From: Candidatus Cloacimonadota bacterium
GTDB lineage: Bacteria; Cloacimonadota; Cloacimonadia; Cloacimonadales; Cloacimonadaceae
NCBI GenBank assembly: GCA_017995405.1
Contig: JAGOIY010000005.1
Coordinates: forward strand, 1 to 33,325
DNA length: 33,325 nucleotides
Reading direction: 5' to 3'
In this document: positions 7,551-14,540 of the stretch, one piece after another
Numbering within the stretch: the first letter of the stretch is position 1
Layout: every line of letters starts with the position of its first letter
Notes under the pieces: generated by a model
Databases searched by the model: none
Told to the model about the DNA's origin: nothing
The model's input: the letters and a program-made list of their open reading frames with translations, nothing else
Program-made: the position numbers and the translations under genes

Positions 7551-9757
7551 TTTAGTTTCAGGCCATCTTCCCAGGCCTGGCGCAGCCCGGAAATGGGCAG
7601 ATCGATGTAGCTGCCGATCTTCAGGGTGGCGTCTTCAGTCACTTCTCCCAGACGCAGCAGCGGGATAGAGTATTGTCCCGCAATCTTTTCCACTGCAGCG
7701 GCAAGCTCTTGCCTGACGCTTACGACTACGGCGCTTTGTACTTCGCCGAACCCAAGCCCAAGGAAGTTGGGGGTGCCTTCGATCTGGATAGCCGCGCCAA
7801 GCGACCCATGGGTAAGCAAGCACTCTGTGAGGGCTACCGCCAATCCACCATCCGATACATCATGCGCACTGCGGATCAAAGCCTGCTGGCTGAGCTCTGC
7901 CAGTAAGTCTATCAGACGTTTGTGAAAAGCCAGGTCCACTTGCGGCACCTTTCCAGCCACCAGGTGATAACGATGCTCAAGATACTGCGAGGCATCCAGG
8001 CCAGTTGGCAGCGCACCCAGCAGGCAGATCAGGTCTCCTGCTTCCTTAAAGTGTTGGGTGAGAGCTTTGGAAGCGTCGTCCAGGATCCCGAGCATACCGA
8101 TCACCGGGGTGGGATAGACGGCGCCAGTGGGGTTCTCGTTGTAAAATGATACGTTACCGCCAGTTACAGGAGTTTCCAAGGCCCGGCAGGCATCTCCCAT
8201 TCCTCTGATGACCTCACTGAAGCCCCAGTAAACCGTGGGTTTGAGAGGATTGCCAAAATTGAGGCAGTTGGTGATGGCCACAGGTCTGGCACCCGCGCAG
8301 GCTACATTTAAGGCAGCTTCCGCGACGGCCGCTCGGGCACCGTGGTAGGGATCGAGATAGCAATAACGGCTGTTACAGTCGGTGCTGAGAGCGATGGCTT
8401 TGCCGGTACCTTTGATGGCGACCACGGCCGCGTCGGAACCGGGCTCGACAGTGCTGCCAATCTGCACCATATGGTCATATTGTCTGAAAACTTTCCGCCT
8501 GGAAGCCAGATTGGGATGGGCCATCATGGCCAGCAGCTCGGCGTTGAAATCCCCGGGAATCTCCAATGAGCTCAGATCAGTATTTCTGAGGCGCTGATAG
8601 TATTCCGGCTCTTCCGTCTCTCTTGTATAGACAGGGGCCTTGCCCCCCAGGACCAGATATTCCGGCGGGATTTCCGCCACTGTCTGCCCATTGTGCTTGA
8701 TCCTCAGTAGTTTGTCATCGGTTACGCGGCCGATGGTAACGGCATCGAGATCCCACTTGTGAAATACGTCTCTCAGGGCGTTAAAATCATCTGGACGGAC
8801 GATGATCAGCATGCGTTCCTGAGATTCGGAAAGCATAATCTCGTAGGGCGTCATACCCGTCTCGCGCTGGGGTACAAGAGCGGTATCGAGTTCAATGCCT
8901 ACTTCACCCTTGCCGGCCATTTCAGAGCTGGAACAAGTGAGCCCGGCCGCCCCCATATCCTGAATTCCTACCACCAGACCGGCATTAATGACTTCCAGGG
9001 TGGCTTCCAGCAGCAGTTTCTCATAAAAAGGATCGCCCACCTGTACTGCGGTGCGCATTTCAGCGGATTGATCAGAAAGGTCCACCGACGCGAAAGTAGC
9101 GCCATGAATCCCGTCCCGGCCCGTTTTAGCGCCTACGTACACCACCAGGTTTCCGATTCCTTTGGCGGCTGATCTGGCAATTTGATCGTGGGCCACCACT
9201 CCCACGGCCATGGCATTTACCAAAGGATTTCCTTCATAGCAATCCTCAAAATAGATCTCACCACCCACGGTCGGTACTCCAAAGCAGTTGCCGTAATCAG
9301 CTATTCCATGCACCACTTCTCTGATCAGATGACGCGTATGAGGATCATCCGGAGCTCCAAACCGGAGGGAATTGAGGGCCGCGATCGGACGGGCACCCAT
9401 TGTGAAAATGTCTCTGAGAATGCCTCCCACACCGGTCGCGGCACCGTGGTAAGGTTCCAGAGCGGAAGGATGGTTGTGACTTTCAATCTTGAAACAGATG
9501 GCCAAACCGTCACCGATATCCACCACACCGGCATTTTCTTCACCTGCTTTGGCCAGCATGTGGGGTCCCTCTTTCGGCAAGGTCTTCAGCAATTTGACCG
9601 AGTTTTTGTAGCTGGCGTGTTCCGACCACATGACGCTAAAAATCCCCAATTCCACCAGGCTGGGTTCCCGGCCCAGGATGTTCAGGATATAGCTGTATTC
9701 GTCAGGCGAGATGCCGTGTTTGCTTATCAGTTCCGGACTGATGATCTGGTCGTTCAT
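7547..9757 (-). CDS. purL: Phosphoribosylformylglycinamidine synthase II (PurL, small form)
   Basis: PurL converts FGAR to FGAM with ATP and glutamine-derived ammonia, the fourth step of purine synthesis. The 736-residue length is that of the small PurL, which needs separate PurS and PurQ subunits; neither is in this window. Family motifs are clear: '[11 protein letters not shown]' near residue 45, '[25 protein letters not shown]' (first half only quoted here as landmarks) near 90-115, '[11 protein letters not shown]', and '[16 protein letters not shown]' in the second AIRS-type half. The ATG overlaps the stop of the upstream YrdC-phosphatase gene in an ATGA arrangement, with a GGAG-type site about 8 bases upstream, so the two are co-translated. 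Confidence 0.97.
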   Translation of the reverse strand: MNDQIISPELISKHGISPDEYSYILNILGREPSLVELGIFSVMWSEHASYKNSVKLLKTLPKEGPHMLAKAGEENAGVVDIGDGLAICFKIESHNHPSALEPYHGAATGVGGILRDIFTMGARPIAALNSLRFGAPDDPHTRHLIREVVHGIADYGNCFGVPTVGGEIYFEDCYEGNPLVNAMAVGVVAHDQIARSAAKGIGNLVVYVGAKTGRDGIHGATFASVDLSDQSAEMRTAVQVGDPFYEKLLLEATLEVINAGLVVGIQDMGAAGLTCSSSEMAGKGEVGIELDTALVPQRETGMTPYEIMLSESQERMLIIVRPDDFNALRDVFHKWDLDAVTIGRVTDDKLLRIKHNGQTVAEIPPEYLVLGGKAPVYTRETEEPEYYQRLRNTDLSSLEIPGDFNAELLAMMAHPNLASRRKVFRQYDHMVQIGSTVEPGSDAAVVAIKGTGKAIALSTDCNSRYCYLDPYHGARAAVAEAALNVACAGARPVAITNCLNFGNPLKPTVYWGFSEVIRGMGDACRALETPVTGGNVSFYNENPTGAVYPTPVIGMLGILDDASKALTQHFKEAGDLICLLGALPTGLDASQYLEHRYHLVAGKVPQVDLAFHKRLIDLLAELSQQALIRSAHDVSDGGLAVALTECLLTHGSLGAAIQIEGTPNFLGLGFGEVQSAVVVSVRQELAAAVEKIAGQYSIPLLRLGEVTEDATLKIGSYIDLPISGLRQAWEDGLKLN

Positions 9758-10887
9758 TTCCCGCTCCCGGGTTTTAGAGTGATAGCTTTGTTTTGGATCA
9801 TATCCAGCAGGCGGTTTACGCGTTCTTCAATTAGAATAAAGGTCTTGCGGTAATTGTCCAGCTCTGAGCCGTAGGGATCCTTGATATCGCCGCTCTCGCC
9901 GACTATTTCGTTTAGTGTCATAACTTTGTGGCTGGAATTGGGTTCCTTTTCACGAATAAAATCCCGCTGCCGTTCTTCCATGGTGAGCAACAGCCATGAT
10001 TCGCTCACTATCTCCGGCGTAATCTGTTTGGACATATGCGATTGGGCTTCTTCGATGCCCTGCTCCATCAACAGTTGCATCGAGTTTGCCGAAATCATGT
10101 GGCCGCCTTCGATCAGACCACAGGAATCGGCGACCACGTTGATCCGCCGCTCCCGCGCCAGCTTGTTGAAGAGCTTTTCGGCAATGGGACTGCGGCAGAT
10201 ATTGGCGGTGCAGACAAAGGTAACGGTGGGCATCTCAAAAGACTTTTTGATCCCGTAAAAAGGTATGGACCCCTCGCGAAGGCATTTAACGCGTGCCACT
10301 CCTTCGGGATTGGCGGGATCGTTGGAAGAAAGATATTCGATGATGGTGGAAGCCTTGGGCTCGTCTGAAATCGTTCTGGGAGAAGGATATATGGCAAAAT
10401 CAAACCATGTGGCGTAAAAGCTGTTCAACCTGCCCAGATCGTTCTCAGCCGGCAGGGTGGAGATATTGACGCTGGTGCTCACGATGGGCTCATCCAGCAT
10501 CTCGATAAATACCCTCAGAAGGTCATCGTTGGGAACCCTGAAAGCCACTTTACCGTTTACCCGGAGCTTGTCAAACATGGGGTGATCGCAACGGAAGACA
10601 GCTGTCAGATTCCCTGGCCAGTATTGTTCCAGAAGGGGTTTGAGCCTCTCCGGAATGTGAACTTCAGCGTCGTCAAACCATCGGATATCTGGGACCAAAG
10701 CGATAAAACCGCTGTTATCGTCCCGCTGTTTGAGCTTCACAATCCGCCGGATGGTCTCTGCGTCCGAAACTTTACAACCAATCCCAAACATCGATCCCGT
10801 GTAGTGCAGGATCGTCTTGCCGGTCATATCGTCTTTGGATAGGTGCTTTTGCAGTTTTCTAAGCGATGGGGCTATCAGACTCTTCAC
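9754..10887 (-). CDS. Fusion of Sua5/YciO/YrdC domain and low-molecular-weight protein tyrosine phosphatase
   Basis: The 377-residue protein has two domains. Residues about 20-205 are a YrdC-type domain, the family that makes threonylcarbamoyl-AMP for the t6A modification of tRNA, with '[14 protein letters not shown]', 'PGNLTAVF', 'VAFRVPNDD' and 'VSTSVNIS'. Residues about 218-365 are a low-molecular-weight tyrosine phosphatase with the CX5R loop '[10 protein letters not shown]' (Cys226, Arg232) and the general-acid Asp337 in 'DPYG'. The usual 'DTVYGL' substrate motif is altered to 'GSMFGIG', so full TC-AMP synthase activity is not certain. In Bacillus the two activities are encoded by the neighbouring genes ywlC and ywlE; here they are one chain. 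The start is GTG, with AGGAG 5 bases upstream. It overlaps purL by 4 bp. Confidence 0.9.
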   Translation of the reverse strand: MKSLIAPSLRKLQKHLSKDDMTGKTILHYTGSMFGIGCKVSDAETIRRIVKLKQRDDNSGFIALVPDIRWFDDAEVHIPERLKPLLEQYWPGNLTAVFRCDHPMFDKLRVNGKVAFRVPNDDLLRVFIEMLDEPIVSTSVNISTLPAENDLGRLNSFYATWFDFAIYPSPRTISDEPKASTIIEYLSSNDPANPEGVARVKCLREGSIPFYGIKKSFEMPTVTFVCTANICRSPIAEKLFNKLARERRINVVADSCGLIEGGHMISANSMQLLMEQGIEEAQSHMSKQITPEIVSESWLLLTMEERQRDFIREKEPNSSHKVMTLNEIVGESGDIKDPYGSELDNYRKTFILIEERVNRLLDMIQNKAITLKPGSGK

Positions 10888-10905
10888 ACACGCTCCTAAT
10901 TCTTT

Positions 10906-12006
10906 TTAATCCAGATACGGGATGGGGTTGATGGATTTGCCATCCTTGCGCAGTTCAAAATGCAGGGAAGGTTCGCTGGCGGAACCGGTTGAACCGCTGC
11001 GGGCAATGGTCTGACCTTTCTTGACCTTGGCACCCATGGAGACGCTGATGCTGCTGTTGTAGGCATAGACGGTAAAGAAACCGTTTTTGTGGTCGATGAT
11101 CACCAGGTTGCCCTGTCCGCCATAACGATCTGCAAAAACCACAACACCGTCATCAGCCGCCACCACTGCAGTGCCTTCCGCGACGGCGATGTCAATCCCG
11201 TTGTTGGATACACTGGTACCGTATGCTCGGGATTCTTCTCCAAAGCTTCTGATGATTTTCCCCCGCACCGGCCAGGAGATTTTTTTTCCCGTAAACTTGT
11301 ATGTACTGGGGGTAGAAGTCTTGACCGAACCAGTAAGCCGGCTGATGAGGGATTCCAGTTGAGAGGCGTCTTTTTTCAGCTTGGTAATCTGGGCTTGAAG
11401 ATTTTTCTGCTGTTGGCTGAGTTTGGTGCTTTCGCTGCGCAGAGCGGAAATGGTTTTGTCCATTTTATTGGCTTCGGTGGCCTGCACCCGCACTTGCGTA
11501 ACCACTTCCCCCAGATCAGATTCCCGCAGCTGTCGTTCCTGGGCCAGGACGCTGCGAAAACCCCTGAGACTCAGCAGGCTTAGATCGTTGTATTCCGCAA
11601 TCCTGGCCAGCAGGCGTTGATCGCGATGCTTGATATGGGTGGGCGTGTAGGAACGGTCTGCTCTCAGCAGCATTTCCACAGTGATGTTCTGCAACATGTC
11701 CATCGCCCGCAGATTGGTTTCGGCGTTTTCCAACCTGGACGCGATACTATCCAGAGAGTCCTTTTTGACCTCTTCCACCTTTTTGAGCTTGTTCAGGTTG
11801 TCATCCACCCGCCGTTTTAAAGAGGCCGTGCGGGTGATCTCGGAATCCGCCTTTTTCTTTCTGGATTCCGCCTCTTTGACCTTTTTCTGGGCGTTCTGCA
11901 GCTGGTTTTGGACCTTTTGCAGCTGTTTTTGTTTATCTGACAGTTCATCCCCGGGCGCCGAGAACGCCAGTACCAGCAGAATGAGCAGAGTGAGCGATCT
12001 ATGCAT
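10906..12006 (-). CDS. EnvC-like murein hydrolase activator (coiled coil plus degenerate LytM/M23 domain)
   Basis: The 366-residue product starts with a signal peptide (about residues 1-19). Long Lys/Gln/Glu-rich coiled coils follow (about 20-110 and 165-225), then a C-terminal LytM/M23 domain from about 245. The zinc site is degenerate. The His of Hx3D is Asn268 (Asp272 kept), the His of the 'Y-x-H' motif is Tyr316, and the first His of HxH is Ser347 (His349 kept). Loss of these residues is the mark of E. coli EnvC, which does not cut peptidoglycan but activates amidases at the division site. I therefore call it an activator, not an endopeptidase. It is the first gene of the minus-strand run, divergent from iorA. 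The downstream gene follows after 18 bp. Confidence 0.9.
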   Translation of the reverse strand: MHRSLTLLILLVLAFSAPGDELSDKQKQLQKVQNQLQNAQKKVKEAESRKKKADSEITRTASLKRRVDDNLNKLKKVEEVKKDSLDSIASRLENAETNLRAMDMLQNITVEMLLRADRSYTPTHIKHRDQRLLARIAEYNDLSLLSLRGFRSVLAQERQLRESDLGEVVTQVRVQATEANKMDKTISALRSESTKLSQQQKNLQAQITKLKKDASQLESLISRLTGSVKTSTPSTYKFTGKKISWPVRGKIIRSFGEESRAYGTSVSNNGIDIAVAEGTAVVAADDGVVVFADRYGGQGNLVIIDHKNGFFTVYAYNSSISVSMGAKVKKGQTIARSGSTGSASEPSLHFELRKDGKSINPIPYLD

Positions 12007-12290
12007 AAGTATAAACCTGTTTTACCTTGTGAATCCAGTTTGGCTGGCGGGGCTATGGTGTCAATACAATTTTCTGGGCTTGTGCGCTAAACAACCGAAT
12101 CCACGCAAGAGCCAATTTGCAGGCCTGCATTCAACCCCACGTGAAAAGTGCTTGACTGATTTGCGCGGTTTGGGATCGTGTGAGTTGAGCCAAGTAGCTG
12201 GTCCCAAACTCCGGCACGGAACTTGCATTTGATGTACCAAGTGCCGATTTAACATATAATTCCAGAATAAAATACATATAGGAGTAACTG
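12007..12290. other. Divergent intergenic region between the EnvC-like gene and iorA
   Basis: This 284-bp stretch holds the start regions of two divergent operons. Visible structure includes a 12-bp perfect palindrome at 12118-12129 (TGCAGGCCTGCA) and an inverted pair GTTTGGGA (12168-12175) / TCCCAAAC (12202-12209) about 26 bases apart. A TATAAT box serves iorA. I see no gene in it: the open frames that cross it have no family features and run into the flanking genes. Confidence 0.5.
12255..12260 (+). promoter_or_regulatory. Probable -10 box of iorAB (TATAAT)
   Basis: A perfect TATAAT lies 30 bases before the iorA ATG, in AT-rich sequence. A TTGATG at 12229-12234 is the nearest -35-like hexamer, but its 20-bp spacing is too long, so the -35 is uncertain. 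AGGAG at 12280-12284 is the iorA ribosome binding site, 6 bases from the ATG. Confidence 0.45.
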
Positions 12291-13898
12291 ATGGAAAAAC
12301 TGATGTTACTGGGTGACGAGGCATTGGCGCAAGGCGCGCTCGATGCTGGTATCTCAGGGTTCTACGCGTATCCCGGCACTCCCTCCACGGAGATTGTCGA
12401 ATACGTTCAACGCAGCAGACAAGCTGAAGCGGCTGGCGTTCACCGCAAATGGAGTTCCAACGAGAAAACCGCGGTGGAATCGGCGATAGGCATGAGTTAT
12501 GCCGGAAAACGCACCATGGCCTGCATGAAACACGTCGGCCTCAATGTAGCCGCCGATCCTTTCATGAATTCCGCCTTCACGGGTGCCAATGGCGGCTTGC
12601 TGATTACCGTGGCGGACGATCCATCCATGCATTCATCGCAGAATGAACAGGATTCCCGCTTTTATGGCAAGTTTGCCATGATCCCCGTGTTGGAGCCCTC
12701 AAATCAGCAGGAATGCTATGATATGGCTTTTTGGGGCTTTGAGCTTTCAGAGAAGTATCACGTTCCCGTACTGATCAGACTTACTACCAGACTTTCTCAC
12801 TCCCGCAGTGGGGTATCCAGACGTAATCCCCTGCCCCAGAATCAAATGAAGAAGCCTGACGACCTGTTTCAGTTCATGCTCCTACCCGCCATCGCGCGCA
12901 AGAAATACAAGCACCTGATCTCGCTGCAGGGCGCGTTCCAGGAAGAAGCGATGAAATCGGACTTCAACAGCTTCAATATGCAAGCCCCCGATACCAGCCT
13001 GGGAATCATCGCCACCGGCCTGGCTTTTAACTATCTGATGGATGTTTACCAGGGACAACCTGTCCCCCATCCGGTGCTCAAGATCTGTCAGTATCCCCTT
13101 CCCGAAAGGGCAGTCCGCGAGCTTTATGACAAGTGTGACGCCCTCCTTGTCCTGGAAGAGGGCATGCCACTGGTGGAAGACATGATCAAGGGTCTGGCTT
13201 TCAGCGGCAGCAAGCCAATCAAAGGCCGTTTGGACGGTACCATCGACCGAGACGGAGAGCTGAACCCCAACAAGGTGGCCAGAGCGCTCTGTCTTACAGA
13301 CACTTACGGTGAAGATGTGCCAGCGGTTGTGGCAGCCCGTCCACCCGCACTTTGCGTGGGATGTCCTCACGCGGACAGCTATCTGGCCCTCAACGAAGCG
13401 GTGGCTGAATATGGCAGAGGCCATGTTTTCAGCGACATTGGCTGCTATACTCTGGGCTTTATGCCTCCCTATAATGCCATCAATTCCTGCGTGGACATGG
13501 GTGCCAGCATCACTATGGCCAAAGGGGCTTCAGACGCTGGTCTTTTCCCAGCTATCGCAGTGATTGGCGATTCCACTTTCGCCCATTCCGGCATGACGGG
13601 ATTAATGGACTGCGTGTATGAGAACAGCAATGTGGTGATCGTGATCTTGGATAATGCCACCACTGGCATGACCGGCGGCCAGGAATACACCGCGGCTGGA
13701 AAGCTTGAGGATATTTGCCAGGGGATCGGAGTTCATCCTGATCATATCAGAGTATTTGTGCCGTTTAAGAAAAACTTCGATGACATGGTAAGGATTTATA
13801 AAGAAGAAATCGCCTACCAGGGCGTCTCAGTGATCATTCCTCGCCGCGAATGCGTCCAGACCCTTAAGAAGAAAAACAAAATGGAGACACCCGCATGA
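12291..13898 (+). CDS. iorA: Indolepyruvate ferredoxin oxidoreductase, alpha (TPP) subunit, without ferredoxin domain
   Basis: IorA, with IorB, oxidatively decarboxylates aryl pyruvates from aromatic amino acids to aryl-acetyl-CoA and passes electrons to ferredoxin, a route typical of amino-acid-fermenting anaerobes. The 535-residue protein shows the pyrimidine-binding half ('GFYAYPGTPSTEI', 'NEKTAVESAIGMSYAGKR'), a mid-chain 'CVGCPHADSY', and the TPP-binding half with GDS at 426-428 and 'DNATTGMTGGQ' at about 454-464. Family members are usually more than 600 residues because of a C-terminal 2[4Fe-4S] ferredoxin domain. Here the chain stops soon after 'SVIIPRRECV', and iorB begins in a clean ATGA overlap, so the domain is absent, not frameshifted. 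Expression starts from an AGGAG site and a nearby TATAAT. Confidence 0.93.
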   Translation: MEKLMLLGDEALAQGALDAGISGFYAYPGTPSTEIVEYVQRSRQAEAAGVHRKWSSNEKTAVESAIGMSYAGKRTMACMKHVGLNVAADPFMNSAFTGANGGLLITVADDPSMHSSQNEQDSRFYGKFAMIPVLEPSNQQECYDMAFWGFELSEKYHVPVLIRLTTRLSHSRSGVSRRNPLPQNQMKKPDDLFQFMLLPAIARKKYKHLISLQGAFQEEAMKSDFNSFNMQAPDTSLGIIATGLAFNYLMDVYQGQPVPHPVLKICQYPLPERAVRELYDKCDALLVLEEGMPLVEDMIKGLAFSGSKPIKGRLDGTIDRDGELNPNKVARALCLTDTYGEDVPAVVAARPPALCVGCPHADSYLALNEAVAEYGRGHVFSDIGCYTLGFMPPYNAINSCVDMGASITMAKGASDAGLFPAIAVIGDSTFAHSGMTGLMDCVYENSNVVIVILDNATTGMTGGQEYTAAGKLEDICQGIGVHPDHIRVFVPFKKNFDDMVRIYKEEIAYQGVSVIIPRRECVQTLKKKNKMETPA

Positions 13899-14467
13899 AA
13901 AAGGACATCATCCTCGCAGGAGTAGGCGGTCAGGGAATCCTCACGATCGCCGCCATCCTTGGAACCGCTGCCATCAAGCGTGGCTGGCATCTCAAGCAGG
14001 CCGAAGTGCATGGCATGAGTCAACGGGGCGGAGACGTCCAATCCCATCTGCGGCTATCCGATCAGCCCATCTGGAGCGATTTGATCCCCTTTGGTGGAGC
14101 GGACATGATCCTCAGCGTGGAGCCGATGGAGTCTCTGCGCTATCTACCCTATCTTTCCAAAGAAGGCTGGATTATCGCAAACCGCACCCCCTTCACCAAT
14201 ATCAGCAACTATCCCAATATTGAAGATATATATGCCGCGATCACCAAACACCCCAAGCACGTGTTGATTGACGCAGACGCGATCTCCAAGGAGATAAAAG
14301 CAAGCAGAGCGATGAATATTGTGATGCTGGGCGCGGCAATTGGACATATCGGTTTCTCCGAGCAAGAGATATCAGACGCCATCCGCGAGACATTCTCCCG
14401 CAAAGGGGAAACCATCGTGGAAACCAATCTCAGGGCCCTGCAAGCAGGTATTCAAGCCCAAACATAA
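13895..14467 (+). CDS. iorB: Indolepyruvate ferredoxin oxidoreductase, beta (gamma-domain) subunit
   Basis: IorB is the small partner of IorA and corresponds to the gamma (CoA-contacting) domain of 2-oxoacid:ferredoxin oxidoreductases. The 190-residue length is normal. The N-terminal 'ILAGVGGQGILTIAAILG' glycine-rich segment and 'QAEVHGMSQRGGDVQSHLR' are characteristic. The ATG overlaps the iorA stop by 4 bp, so the two subunits are made together. A GC-rich hairpin follows about 12 bases after the stop. No gene for an aryl-CoA ligase or a separate ferredoxin is nearby, so the electron acceptor must be encoded elsewhere. Confidence 0.94.
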   Translation: MKKDIILAGVGGQGILTIAAILGTAAIKRGWHLKQAEVHGMSQRGGDVQSHLRLSDQPIWSDLIPFGGADMILSVEPMESLRYLPYLSKEGWIIANRTPFTNISNYPNIEDIYAAITKHPKHVLIDADAISKEIKASRAMNIVMLGAAIGHIGFSEQEISDAIRETFSRKGETIVETNLRALQAGIQAQT

Positions 14468-14479
14468 CAACCATTACAG

Positions 14480-14507
14480 GGGGGATGGTGGCTGAGCCCC
14501 GTCCCCC
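14480..14507 (+). terminator. GC-rich hairpin after iorB (terminator-like, no U-tract)
   Basis: GGGGGATGG (14480-14488) pairs with CCGTCCCCC (14499-14507) with one G-U pair, and an inner GGC/GCC pair with a TGA loop extends the stem. The sequence after it is TCGATAATC, which lacks a run of T. It could be an mRNA 3'-end stabiliser or a factor-dependent terminator separating iorAB from the next gene. Confidence 0.45.
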
Positions 14508-14540
14508 TCGATAATCACAGCCTGGCTGTGGGGAGATACC

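Noticed and set aside
12061-12324. 87-codon minus-strand frame in the divergent promoter region
   Set aside because: It overlaps the iorA start, has no ribosome binding site and a composition unlike a protein.
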